Below are positions 17,565 to 25,898 of a stretch of DNA of 64,000 nt, in pieces (within the stretch, counting starts at the first letter, position 1; each line of letters opens with the position of its first letter). Source of the DNA: Streptomyces sp. DG2A-72 (lineage in GTDB: Bacteria; Actinomycetota; Actinomycetes; Streptomycetales; Streptomycetaceae). The stretch covers positions 2,504,001 to 2,568,000 of the forward strand of contig NZ_JASTLC010000001.1 in the NCBI RefSeq assembly GCF_030499575.1, given 5' to 3'. The position numbers and the translations under genes were made by a program. The notes beneath the pieces were generated by a model that was given only the letters and a program-made list of their open reading frames with translations, did no database searches and was not told the DNA's origin.

Positions 17565-18740
17565 ATGACACCCAAAGGAGAAGAAACCTCAGCGATCACT
17601 CTGCCGGACCGGATCACCGGCGCCCTGGTCGGAGCGGCCGTCGGCGACGCACTCGGCGGCCCCGTCGAGGGCTACTCCCCCGCCCAGATCCTCGAACGCC
17701 ACGGCGGCCGCGTCCACGGCATCGTCGGCCCCTGGCACGGCGACGCCTGGCGCACCGCCCGCCCCATCGCCCCGTACCACAAGGGCGACGGCCACATCAC
17801 CGACGACACCTTGCTGACCCATGCCCTGGTACGGGTGTACGCCCACGTCCGCGACCACCTGGACGCATACGCGATCGCCGAGCACCTGGTGCCGGACCTG
17901 ATGACGAACCCGCGCTGGATCCCGGAGCTGGAGACGGAGACCCTGCCGCTGCACCGGGTCTTCCTGGCGGAGAAGTGGCTGGTCGCGAGGTTGCACTACG
18001 GCCATGTCGACCCGCGAGAGGCAGGCGTCGGCAACATCGTCAACTGCGGTGCGGCGATGTACATGGCCCCGGTCGGCCTGGTCAACGCGGCCAACCCGAC
18101 GGCCGCGTACACCGAGGCCCTCGACATCGCGGGCGCCCACCAGTCCTCGTACGGCCGCGAGGCGGCGGGCGTCTTCGCGGCGGCGGTCTCCGCGGCCTGC
18201 ATGCCCGGCGCAACGGCGAACTCGGTCGTCACGACCTGCCTGTCCCTGGCGAAGGACGGCACGCGGGCCGCGATCGAGAAGGTCTGCGAAGTGGCCTGCG
18301 CCCACTCGGACTTCGAGTCGGCCCTGACGCCACTACGGGAAGCGGTCGCCCCGTACGACACGGTGGGCCCCGACTACCGCTCCCCCTCCCTGGCGGCCCG
18401 CCGCCCGTCCCGCCTGCACGGCATCGAGGAACTCCCCGTAGCCCTGGGCATGTTGCTCGTCGCCGACGGCGACTTCCGCCACACGGTCCTCGGCTCGGTG
18501 AACTACGGCCGCGACTGCGACTCCATCGCCACGATGGCGGGCGCGCTCTCGGGCGCCCTGGGTTCCCCGGTCCCGGAGGACTGGTCGAAGACGGTCTCGG
18601 AAGCCAGCCGCCTGGACCTCTGGGAACCGGCGACGACTCTGACCCAGGTCACGCGAGAGATCTTCGAACGGGACGTACGACGACGCCGGGCACACGAGCA
18701 GGCACTGACCGAGCTGGGAGTCCCGGCATGCTCCGACTGA
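17565..18740 (+). CDS. ADP-ribosylglycohydrolase family protein 3
   Basis: A 391-residue ARH/DraG-type hydrolase with full signatures: GDALGGPVEG at 27-36, TDDT at 79-82, NCGAAM at 160-165 and GRDCDS at 315-320. ATG 17565 is chosen because GGAGG (17548-17552) is 12 bp upstream; ATG 17553 lies directly on that site and is less likely. It follows gene 2 by 8 bp and overlaps gene 4 by 13 bp. An insert with WIPELETETLPLH and AEKWLVARLHYGH at ~115-148 resembles ARH proteins annotated in nucleoside- or sugar-type catabolic clusters rather than dinitrogenase reductase glycohydrolase. Confidence 0.85.
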   Translation: MTPKGEETSAITLPDRITGALVGAAVGDALGGPVEGYSPAQILERHGGRVHGIVGPWHGDAWRTARPIAPYHKGDGHITDDTLLTHALVRVYAHVRDHLDAYAIAEHLVPDLMTNPRWIPELETETLPLHRVFLAEKWLVARLHYGHVDPREAGVGNIVNCGAAMYMAPVGLVNAANPTAAYTEALDIAGAHQSSYGREAAGVFAAAVSAACMPGATANSVVTTCLSLAKDGTRAAIEKVCEVACAHSDFESALTPLREAVAPYDTVGPDYRSPSLAARRPSRLHGIEELPVALGMLLVADGDFRHTVLGSVNYGRDCDSIATMAGALSGALGSPVPEDWSKTVSEASRLDLWEPATTLTQVTREIFERDVRRRRAHEQALTELGVPACSD

Positions 18741-20161
18741 CGTGGGTCCAGCCGGAGGACCTCCTCGGCCACGAACTGCGCCAGGCGACCCTGGACGGCC
18801 GCGAGCCTTCGGCGATTGCGGCGCGGTGGCGAGCGGCGGGTGGTCAGGAGGCTCCGCTACGGGCGGGGGCATCTCCGGATCGGGCATCGCGGTACCTGCG
18901 ACAACTGGCAGAGGACTTGCTGGACGAACTGGCGGACCTGCCAAGCACGTTGGAGGACCAAGAGCCGACAGAACTGGACGAGATCAAGACCCTGTGCCCA
19001 AAGCTGCGGGCATGCGTGCCGCCTGGGGCGGCACGGGTGGGCGCAGGCGGCACCCCGTCAGCGCCGGGCTGCGCGACCCACCCCGCCCCAGCCCCCACGC
19101 AGGCACGCTTGGAAGCAGCCTGGCTCGGCCGAGCAGCAGGGTGCCTCCTGGGCAAACCGGTGGAGAAGCTGCCCCTCCACGCCATCCGCCAACTGGCCAA
19201 AGCCACCGGCAACTGGCCCCTCACCACCTGGTTCACAGCCCAAGGCGTCCCAGAAGAACTCACCCGCGCATACCCCTGGAACCGCCGCTCGGCCACCACC
19301 TCCCTCGCCGAGAACATCGACGGCATGCCAGAGGACGACGACCTCAACTACCCCCTCCTCAACCTCCTCCTGCTCCAACGCCACGGCAACAACTTCACCA
19401 CCGAAGACGTAGCCGCCCTCTGGCTCGACGAACTCCCCGCAGGCCGCACCTTCACCGCAGAACGCATCGCCTACCGCAACCTCCTCACCGGCATCGACCC
19501 CCCACACACGGCCCGCCACCGCAACCCCTTCCGCGAATGGATCGGCGCCCTGATCCGCGCCGACGTCCACGGCTGGACCAACCCCGGCAACCCAGCCGCC
19601 GCAGCGGAACAGGCCCACCGGGACGCCACCCTCACCCACACGGCCAACGGCGTCTACGCGGCGATGTTCACCGCGGCCGTCATCGCCACGGCCGCCACCG
19701 GCACGCAGGACATCCACACCTGCCTACGCACAGGCCTCACGGTCATCCCCCCGCACTCCCGCCTCACCAAGGCCATCCATCACGCCATCCAACTGGCCGA
19801 AGACCACAGCGACTTCGAAACCGTCGTGGATGAACTCCACACCACTTACGCCGACCACCACTGGGTCCACGCCATCCCCAACACCGCCCTGATCACCGCC
19901 GCCCTCACCCACGCGAACGGCGACTTCACCACCTCCATCTGCCGTGCCGTCTCCGGCGGCTGGGACACCGACTCCACCGGCGCGACGACCGGCAGCATCG
20001 CCGCCCTCCTCGCCGGCTCCCCCACCGCACTCCCCGACCGCTGGACGACCCCCCTGAAGAACCGACTGGCCACCTCCGTCGGCGACTTCAACGGCACCGG
20101 CTTCGACACCCTCGCCCACCTCACCCGAGCCCTCACCCACCTGGAGGCTTCTCGCCCATGA
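18728..20161 (+). CDS. ADP-ribosylglycohydrolase family protein 4 with N-terminal extension
   Basis: A 477-residue protein. Residues ~1-95 form a helical, acidic region of unknown fold, then a Pro/Ala linker (~96-125), then an ARH domain. In that domain the usual first motif is EDDDLNY (202-208) instead of TDDT, and the second is GGWDTDSTGAT (410-420), a good GxDTDT match. HTANGVYAAMF replaces the NGSxMR loop. The variant signature defines a separate ARH subfamily, probably still able to bind metal. The start at ATG 18728 overlaps gene 3, and the stop overlaps the kinase start (ATGA). Codon use shifts to more C-ending codons from ~19,100. Confidence 0.8.
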   Translation: MLRLTWVQPEDLLGHELRQATLDGREPSAIAARWRAAGGQEAPLRAGASPDRASRYLRQLAEDLLDELADLPSTLEDQEPTELDEIKTLCPKLRACVPPGAARVGAGGTPSAPGCATHPAPAPTQARLEAAWLGRAAGCLLGKPVEKLPLHAIRQLAKATGNWPLTTWFTAQGVPEELTRAYPWNRRSATTSLAENIDGMPEDDDLNYPLLNLLLLQRHGNNFTTEDVAALWLDELPAGRTFTAERIAYRNLLTGIDPPHTARHRNPFREWIGALIRADVHGWTNPGNPAAAAEQAHRDATLTHTANGVYAAMFTAAVIATAATGTQDIHTCLRTGLTVIPPHSRLTKAIHHAIQLAEDHSDFETVVDELHTTYADHHWVHAIPNTALITAALTHANGDFTTSICRAVSGGWDTDSTGATTGSIAALLAGSPTALPDRWTTPLKNRLATSVGDFNGTGFDTLAHLTRALTHLEASRP

Positions 20162-21051
20162 CCCACATCGCCGTACTCGGCAGCACGAACATGGACCTGG
20201 TGGCCTACGTCGAGAAGGCTCCACAGCGCGGCGAAACAGTCACCGGCCGCGCATTCCGTACGATCCCCGGCGGCAAGGGCGCCAACCAAGCGATCGCCGC
20301 GGCCCGCGCGGGCGCCACCGTCTCGATGATCGGCGCGGTCGGCAACGACGGCTTCGGCAGCCGGCTGCGCTCCACGCTGGAGCACTCCGGCGTGGACACC
20401 GACCATCTGCGCACCACGGAGGGCCCGTCCGGCACCGCCCACATCGTGGTGGACGACGAGGGCAGCAACGCGATCGTCGTGATCCCCGGTGCAAATGGCA
20501 CCATCGACCACCTCGCCCCAGGCGACGAGGGCCTGATCGCCTCCGCCGACGCGCTGCTCCTCCAACTGGAGATCCCGCTCGCCGCGGTCCTCGCGGGCGC
20601 CCGGGCGGCACGGGCCCATGGCGTCCGTACGATCCTCACGCCCGCCCCGGCTCAGCCCCTGCCCCCCGAACTCCTCGCCGCCACCGACCTGTTGGTCCCG
20701 AACGAGCACGAGGCGGCCACGCTCACCGGCGTCCCCGACCCCCACGCCGCCGCGTACGTCCTGCTCGACCAGGTACCGGAAGTGGTCATCACGCTGGGCG
20801 CGTCCGGCAGTCTGTACGCGGCCCGCGGCCAGGAGCCGGTCACCGTCCCGGCCCCGAACGTCACCGCGGTGGACTCGACCGGCGCGGGCGACACCTTCGT
20901 CGGCGCCCTCGCGGTGGCGCTCACCGAGACGCGCCCCATGCGGGAGGCCCTGGCGTGGGCCGCCGCGGCGGCGGCACTGTCCGTACAGCGAGCGGGAGCG
21001 TCGGCGTCGATGCCGACCCGCCAGGAGATCGAAGCGCAGTTCGCCTCATGA
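20158..21051 (+). CDS. rbsK: Ribokinase-like PfkB carbohydrate kinase
   Basis: A 297-residue PfkB kinase. Ribokinase marks are present: GSTNMDLV at 8-15, the sugar-binding PGGKGANQA at ~40, NEHEAATLTG at ~181, and the catalytic anion-hole motif DSTGAGDTFVGAL at ~241. It should phosphorylate ribose or a related furanose to the 5-phosphate with ATP. Its ATG overlaps the fourth ARH stop by 4 bp, and its stop overlaps the CoA-transferase start. Coupling to four ARH genes suggests that ribose freed from an ADP-ribosyl or ribosyl compound is the substrate. No ribose transporter lies nearby, which also points to an internal source. Confidence 0.88.
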   Translation: MTHIAVLGSTNMDLVAYVEKAPQRGETVTGRAFRTIPGGKGANQAIAAARAGATVSMIGAVGNDGFGSRLRSTLEHSGVDTDHLRTTEGPSGTAHIVVDDEGSNAIVVIPGANGTIDHLAPGDEGLIASADALLLQLEIPLAAVLAGARAARAHGVRTILTPAPAQPLPPELLAATDLLVPNEHEAATLTGVPDPHAAAYVLLDQVPEVVITLGASGSLYAARGQEPVTVPAPNVTAVDSTGAGDTFVGALAVALTETRPMREALAWAAAAAALSVQRAGASASMPTRQEIEAQFAS

Positions 21052-22289
21052 GCACACCCCGAACCACACCCCAGACCACACCCCAGACCACCCCCCGCAC
21101 CGCACCCCCACTGACCGGCCTCCGCGTCCTCGACCTGGCCACCCTCTTCGCCGGCCCCCTCGCCGCCACCCTCCTCGGTGACTTCGGCGCCGAGGTCATC
21201 AAGGTCGAGCACCCGACGAAACCGGACCCCGCCCGGGGCCACGGCCCGGCGAAGGACGGAGTCGGCCTGTGGTGGAAACTCCTCGGTCGCAACAAGCGCA
21301 CGATCACCCTGGACCTCTCCAAGCCCGGCGGCCGCACCACCCTCCTGCGCCTCGCCGCCACCGCCGACGTCGTCATCGAGAACTTCCGCCCCGGCACCCT
21401 GGAGAAATGGGACCTCGGCTGGCCGGAGTTGTCGGCCGCCAACCCCCGCCTCGTCCTCACCCGCGTCACCGGCTTCGGCCAGTTCGGCCCCTACGCCCAC
21501 CGCCCCGGCTTCGGCACTCTCGCCGAGGCGATGAGCGGCTTCGCCGCGATCACCGGCGAGCCCGACGCGCCCCCGACGCTCCCACCGTTCGGCCTCGCCG
21601 ACTCGATCGCGGGCCTGGCGACGTCGTACGCCGTGATGACCGCACTCGCCGCCCGCGACCGCACCGGTGCCGGTCAAGTCGTCGACATGGCCCTCATCGA
21701 ACCGATCCTGACGGTGCTCGGCCCTCAGCCGACGTGGTACGACCAGCTCGGCTACGTGCAGGAACGCACCGGCAACCGGTCCGCCAACAACGCCCCGCGC
21801 AACACCTACCGCACCGCGGACGGCACCTGGGTCGCCGTCTCGACCTCGGCCCAGTCGGTCGCGGAACGCGTGCTGCGTCTCGTCGGCCGCCCGGATCTGA
21901 TCGACGAACCCTGGTTCGCGACGGGCGCCGACCGGGCCCGCCACGCCGACGTCCTCGACGAGGCGGTCGGCACCTGGATCGCCGAACGCCCGCGCGCCGA
22001 GGTGCTGGCGGCCTTCGAGAAGGCGGAGGCGGCGGTGGCCCCGATCCAGGATGTACGGGATGTGCTGACCGACCCGCAGTACCAGGCCCTCGGCACGATC
22101 ACCACTGTCGACGACCCGGAACTGGGCCCCCTCCGCATGCAGAACGTCCTCTTCCGCCTCTCCGACACCCCCGGCACGATCCGCTGGACCGGCCGCCCGC
22201 ACGGCGCGGACACGGAGCAGGTCCTCACCGAACTCGGCCTGACGGCCACCGAGCTGGAGGCGTTGCGCAAGGAAGGCTCCGTACGGTGA
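21048..22289 (+). CDS. CaiB/BaiF-type class III CoA-transferase
   Basis: A 413-residue class III CoA-transferase. The N-terminal LTGLRVLDLATLFAGPL and GDFGAEVIKVEHP are typical, followed by GRNKRTITLDL and NFRPGTLEKWDLG. The catalytic Asp is expected in VDMALIEP (~residue 210). It moves CoA between a donor acyl-CoA and an acid. ATG 21048 overlaps the kinase stop. The first 20 residues are a TTPQ repeat encoded by a 12-bp tandem duplication and may be dispensable. The next gene, a CitE-like lyase, overlaps by 4 bp. CaiB plus CitE often activate and cleave a C5 or C4 dicarboxylate such as mesaconate or citramalate; the substrate here is unknown. Confidence 0.87.
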   Translation: MSTPRTTPQTTPQTTPRTAPPLTGLRVLDLATLFAGPLAATLLGDFGAEVIKVEHPTKPDPARGHGPAKDGVGLWWKLLGRNKRTITLDLSKPGGRTTLLRLAATADVVIENFRPGTLEKWDLGWPELSAANPRLVLTRVTGFGQFGPYAHRPGFGTLAEAMSGFAAITGEPDAPPTLPPFGLADSIAGLATSYAVMTALAARDRTGAGQVVDMALIEPILTVLGPQPTWYDQLGYVQERTGNRSANNAPRNTYRTADGTWVAVSTSAQSVAERVLRLVGRPDLIDEPWFATGADRARHADVLDEAVGTWIAERPRAEVLAAFEKAEAAVAPIQDVRDVLTDPQYQALGTITTVDDPELGPLRMQNVLFRLSDTPGTIRWTGRPHGADTEQVLTELGLTATELEALRKEGSVR

Positions 22290-23098
22290 CCTTCCCCCTG
22301 ACCTGGCTCTACGCCCCCGGCGACCGCCCACACGTCGTCACCAAAGCCCTCGCCTCGGGCGCCGACGTGGTCGTGATCGACCTGGAGGACGCGGTAGCCC
22401 CGGACCGCAAGGCGTACGCCCGCGCGGCAACGGCCGAACTCCTCTCCGGCCTCCAGCCGGTCCCGGTCCACGTCCGTGTCAACGCCCTGGACGGCCCGTT
22501 CGCGGCGGCCGACCTCACCACACTGGCACGTCTCCCGGGCCTGTCCGGCCTGCGCCTCCCGAAGGTGGCCACCCCCGAACAGGTCGTCCGCATCGCGCGA
22601 CTCCACTCCGGCCCACCCCTGTACGCCCTCCTGGAAACCGCCCTCGCCGTCGAACACGCCTACGCGATCGCGACCGCCCACCCCTCACTCCACGGCATCG
22701 CCCTGGGCGAGGCGGACCTCCGGGCCGACCTGGGTGTACGGCACGACGCGGGCCTGGACTGGTCCCGCTCCCGCGTGATCGTCGCCGCCCGCGCGGCCGG
22801 CCTCCCGGCACCACCCCAGTCGGTCCACCCCGACACTCGCGACCTGGACGGCCTGACCGCATCCTGCGCCCACGGCCGAACCCTCGGCTTCCTGGGCCGC
22901 GCCGCCATCCACCCCCGCCAACTCCCCGTCATCGAACGCGCCTACCTCCCCACGGAGCAGGAACTGGAACACGCAGAGGCGATCATCAAGGCAGCCACAG
23001 AAGACCAGGGCGCCCAGGCCCTCCCGAACGGAACGTTCATCGACGCGGCGGTAGTGGCAGCAGCGCAACGAACACTGTTCCTGGCACGCCGCCGCTGA
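22286..23098 (+). CDS. HpcH/HpaI aldolase / CitE-like CoA-ester lyase
   Basis: A 270-residue CitE/malyl-CoA-lyase-type TIM barrel. The N-terminus LYAPGDRPHVVTKAL is typical; LEDAVAP at ~38 supplies the metal-binding acid, LRLPKV follows, then GEADLRADLG, and QSVHPDTRDLDG and GFLGRAAIHPRQLPVI at ~190-230. The family splits 3-hydroxyacyl-CoA or hydroxyacyl thioesters to acetyl-CoA and a keto acid. It lacks the fused acyl-carrier features of true citrate lyase. GTG 22286 overlaps the CoA-transferase stop. It is the last gene of the seven-gene run; a strong terminator starts 19 bp after its stop. Confidence 0.87.
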   Translation: MTFPLTWLYAPGDRPHVVTKALASGADVVVIDLEDAVAPDRKAYARAATAELLSGLQPVPVHVRVNALDGPFAAADLTTLARLPGLSGLRLPKVATPEQVVRIARLHSGPPLYALLETALAVEHAYAIATAHPSLHGIALGEADLRADLGVRHDAGLDWSRSRVIVAARAAGLPAPPQSVHPDTRDLDGLTASCAHGRTLGFLGRAAIHPRQLPVIERAYLPTEQELEHAEAIIKAATEDQGAQALPNGTFIDAAVVAAAQRTLFLARRR

Positions 23099-23117
23099 TC
23101 CCGTCCCCGGACACAAC

Positions 23118-23147
23118 GAGGGCGCCCGCACAGTCGCGGGCGCCCTC
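23118..23147. terminator. Bidirectional terminator between CitE-like gene and lgt
   Basis: GAGGGCGCCCGC (23118-23129) pairs perfectly with GCGGGCGCCCTC (23136-23147) around a 6-nt loop, between convergent stops at 23098 and 23167. Confidence 0.85.
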
Positions 23148-23166
23148 ATCAACGTACAACCGACCT

Positions 23167-24090
23167 TCAGGTCTTCTTCGCAGACCCCGACTCGGACTCT
23201 GCCTCGTCCTTCGCCTCGTCATCGGCGGCATCGTCACCGTCGGCCGAACCGCCGGAGGCATCCGCATCCGCATCCGGATCCGGCTCCACGATCTCTTCCT
23301 GCCCCGGCCGCTTCTTCGCCGACACCACGATGTACACCACCGCGAGCAGGAACATGAGCAGGGCGGTCCAGTTGTTGAGGCGGAGGCCCAGGATGTGGTG
23401 GGCCTCGTCGACCCGCATGTACTCGATCCAGAACCGGCCGACGCAGTACGAGGCGACGTACAGCGCGAAGGCCCGCCCGTGCCCGAGCTTGAAGCGGCGG
23501 TCGGCCCAGATGACGAGGACCGCGACGCCGATGCACCACAGCGACTCGTACAGGAACGTCGGGTGGTAGTACCCGGGCACCCGGCCGTCCGCCGAGGACG
23601 TGATGTGCAGGGCCCAGGGCAGGTCGGTCTCCCGCCCGTACAGCTCCTGGTTGAACCAGTTGCCCCAGCGCCCGATGGCCTGCGCGAGGGCGATGCCGGG
23701 GGCGACGGCGTCGGCGTAGGCGGGCAGCGGGATGCCACGGCGGCGGCAGCCGATCCACGCACCCAGCGCACCGAGCGCGATCGCGCCCCAGATGCCGAGG
23801 CCGCCCTCCCAGATCTTGAAGGCGTCGACCCAGTCACGGCCCTCGCTGAAGTACAGCTCGTAGTCCGTGATCACGTGGTAGAGCCGACCGCCGACGAGGC
23901 CGAAGGGCACGGCCCAGACAGCGATGTCGGCCACCGTGCCGGCCCGCCCGCCCCGGGCGACCCAGCGCCTGCCGCCGAGCCAGACGGCGACGAAGACGCC
24001 GATGATGATGCAGAACGCATAGCCGCGCAGCGGAATGGGGCCGAGGTGGATCACCCCGCGCGACGGGCTGGGAATGTAGGCAAGTTCCAT
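23167..24090 (-). CDS. lgt: Prolipoprotein diacylglyceryl transferase
   Basis: A 307-residue membrane enzyme that adds diacylglycerol to the lipobox Cys of prolipoproteins. The signature GRWGNWFNQELYG is intact, with RLYHV near residue 85 and HPTFLYES after it. ATG 24090 (MELAYIPSPSRG) is the usual actinobacterial start; an in-frame GTG at 24126 would add 12 residues. The C-terminal ~50 residues are a very acidic, repetitive tail (DADADASGG, DEAKDEAESESGS) that is cytoplasmic and typical of Streptomyces Lgt. It lies downstream of the DsbA-like gene on the same strand. Confidence 0.95.
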   Translation of the reverse strand: MELAYIPSPSRGVIHLGPIPLRGYAFCIIIGVFVAVWLGGRRWVARGGRAGTVADIAVWAVPFGLVGGRLYHVITDYELYFSEGRDWVDAFKIWEGGLGIWGAIALGALGAWIGCRRRGIPLPAYADAVAPGIALAQAIGRWGNWFNQELYGRETDLPWALHITSSADGRVPGYYHPTFLYESLWCIGVAVLVIWADRRFKLGHGRAFALYVASYCVGRFWIEYMRVDEAHHILGLRLNNWTALLMFLLAVVYIVVSAKKRPGQEEIVEPDPDADADASGGSADGDDAADDEAKDEAESESGSAKKT

Positions 24091-24171
24091 GGCAAGGTCG
24101 ACGCTACCCTGCCGGGCCGCGCCCACGGCAAGCGGCCCGGCAACGGGTGCGTAACGGGCGGGCGCCCCGGC

Positions 24172-24945
24172 TCACGCCTTGTTCGCCTCCTGCACCAGCT
24201 GCTTCAGCTTCGCCGGCGTCATCGACTGGTCCTGCAGGATGTTCTTCCCGTCGAGCAGCACGGTCGGCGTGCCGCTGAAGCCGCCGTCCTGGAAGGCAGC
24301 CGCGGACTTCTCGACCCAGTTGTTGTAGGTGCCCTTCTCCACGCAGGTCCGGAAGGCGGGAGTGTCGAGGCCGTCGACCTTGGCGGCCAGCTCGATGAGC
24401 TTGCTGTTCTCGCCGAAGGCGTCGTCGGTCTCCGGTGGCTGGTTGTCGTACAGCACGTCGTGGTACGCGGTGAACTTTCCGGCGTCCTGGGAGCAGGCCG
24501 CGGCGTTGGCCGCGTTGCGGGAGCCGGTGCCGCGCATGTTGCCGTCGATGATCGTCGCGAGGCGGTACTCGACTCTGAGCTGTCCGGAGCCGGTCAGTTC
24601 ATGGATCGTCGGGCGGTACACCGTCTCGAAGGACTTGCAGGCCGGGCAGCGGAAGTCCTCCCACACCGTGAGCGTCGACCTGGCGCTGGTCTTGCCGACC
24701 GGGATGGCGAGGTTGTCCTCGCCGTTCGCCCCCGCGGGGGCCACGAGCGGGCCCGAACTGTCGCTGTCGTCCTTGCCCGCGTTCGCCGCGACGACGCCGA
24801 TCACCGCCGCGAGCCCCAGGACGCAGACGACGCTCGCGCCCACGATCAGGGCCCGTCGTCGCTTGTCCGCGGCATTCTGCTTCTCACGCTCGACCGCCAG
24901 CCGCTCACGGGCGGTGCGCTTTCCCTCACGGTTCTTCTCGCTCAC
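24172..24945 (-). CDS. Membrane-anchored DsbA-like thioredoxin-fold protein
   Basis: About 257 residues. A charged cytoplasmic N-terminus (~30 residues, Lys/Arg/Glu) is followed by one membrane helix (ALIVGASVVCVLGLAAVIG) and an outer thioredoxin-fold domain with CPAC in WEDFRCPACKSFE. A cis-Pro segment appears as SGTPTVLLDG. It should oxidise or isomerise disulfides of exported proteins; its nearness to lgt fits a role in the envelope. GTG 24945 is chosen (MSEKNREGKR); GTG 24951 is also possible. The ribosome site is weak. A relative with CPVC is at 54153, so two such proteins are encoded in this window. Confidence 0.85.
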   Translation of the reverse strand: MSEKNREGKRTARERLAVEREKQNAADKRRRALIVGASVVCVLGLAAVIGVVAANAGKDDSDSSGPLVAPAGANGEDNLAIPVGKTSARSTLTVWEDFRCPACKSFETVYRPTIHELTGSGQLRVEYRLATIIDGNMRGTGSRNAANAAACSQDAGKFTAYHDVLYDNQPPETDDAFGENSKLIELAAKVDGLDTPAFRTCVEKGTYNNWVEKSAAAFQDGGFSGTPTVLLDGKNILQDQSMTPAKLKQLVQEANKA

Positions 24946-24959
24946 ACCCACAGAACGAA

Positions 24960-24986
24960 CCGGGGAGGCGCACCGCGCCTCCCCGG
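24960..24986. terminator. Hairpin terminator downstream of trpA
   Basis: CCGGGGAGGCGC (24960-24971) and GCGCCTCCCCGG (24975-24986) form a perfect 12-bp stem with a 3-nt loop, between the trpA stop and the start of the DsbA-like gene. Confidence 0.85.
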
Positions 24987-25035
24987 TCCCAGGTCCACCC
25001 GTTCGAGTGACCGAATATTTCCGCTAATCCCTAAT

Positions 25036-25080
25036 AGGGATCTTCCCCATGGGGATCTTTCCCAAGGGGGGTCTTCCCGT
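25036..25080. repeat. Three 15-nt tandem repeats touching the trpA stop
   Basis: Units AGGGATCTTCCCCAT, GGGGATCTTTCCCAA and GGGGGGTCTTCCCGT follow without gaps. Each is partly self-complementary (GGGA...TCCC), and the array ends at the trpA stop codon. Confidence 0.65.
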
Positions 25081-25898
25081 TACGCCTGCCCGCGCACGCC
25101 CTTCGCCAGCTCACCGGCGAGAGCGCGAACGGCCTCCACACCGGCCGCGTCGTCCGCCGCGTCCAGCATCCGCTTCACGAAGGCCGAGCCGACGATCACG
25201 CCGTCCGCGAAGCCGGCGACCTCGGCGGCCTGGGCCGCGTTGGAGACGCCCAGCCCGACGCAGACCGGCAGGTCGGTGCCGGTGGCCCGGGTGCGCCGGA
25301 CCAGGTCCTGGGCCTGGGCGCCGACCGACTCACGGGTACCGGTGACGCCCATGAGCGAGGCCGCGTAGACGAAGCCGCTGCCCGCCACGGTGATCTGCGC
25401 GAGCCGCTCGTCCTTGCTGCTGGGCGCGACCACGAAGACCGTCGCAAGCCGGTGCTTCTCGGCGTGCTCCCTCCACAGCGCCGACTCCTGCACGGGCAGG
25501 TCAGGCAAGATGCAGCCCGCCCCGCCCGCCTCGGCCAGTTCGGCGGTGAAGCGCTCCACGCCGTAGCGGTCGATCGGATTCCAGTACGTCATCACGAGCA
25601 CCGGCTTGCCGGTCGCCTCGTACGTCTCCTTGACCGTGCGCATCACGTCGGCGATCTTGACGCCGCCGCGCAGCGCGATGTCGTCGGCGGTCTGGATGAC
25701 CGGACCGTCGAGGACGGGGTCGCTGTGCGGCAGACCGACCTCGACGACGTCGGCGCCGCCGTCGAAGGCGGCCTTGATCGCCTCGATGCCGCCGTCGACG
25801 GTCGGGAAGCCGGCCGGGAGGTAGGCGATCAGGGCGGACCGGCCTTCCGCCTTCGCGCCCGCGAGGGTGTCCGTCAACAGCTGGATGTTGCCGCTCAC
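25080..25898 (-). CDS. trpA: Tryptophan synthase alpha subunit
   Basis: A 272-residue TIM barrel that splits indole-3-glycerol phosphate to indole and glyceraldehyde 3-phosphate. Catalytic acids lie in [18 protein letters not shown] (~52-69), and the phosphate-binding ends GVTGTRE and [13 protein letters not shown] are present. ATG 25898 overlaps the trpB stop by 4 bp, so the two subunits are coupled. It is the last gene of the trp run, followed by a tandem repeat and a strong terminator. Confidence 0.97.
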   Translation of the reverse strand: MSGNIQLLTDTLAGAKAEGRSALIAYLPAGFPTVDGGIEAIKAAFDGGADVVEVGLPHSDPVLDGPVIQTADDIALRGGVKIADVMRTVKETYEATGKPVLVMTYWNPIDRYGVERFTAELAEAGGAGCILPDLPVQESALWREHAEKHRLATVFVVAPSSKDERLAQITVAGSGFVYAASLMGVTGTRESVGAQAQDLVRRTRATGTDLPVCVGLGVSNAAQAAEVAGFADGVIVGSAFVKRMLDAADDAAGVEAVRALAGELAKGVRGQA

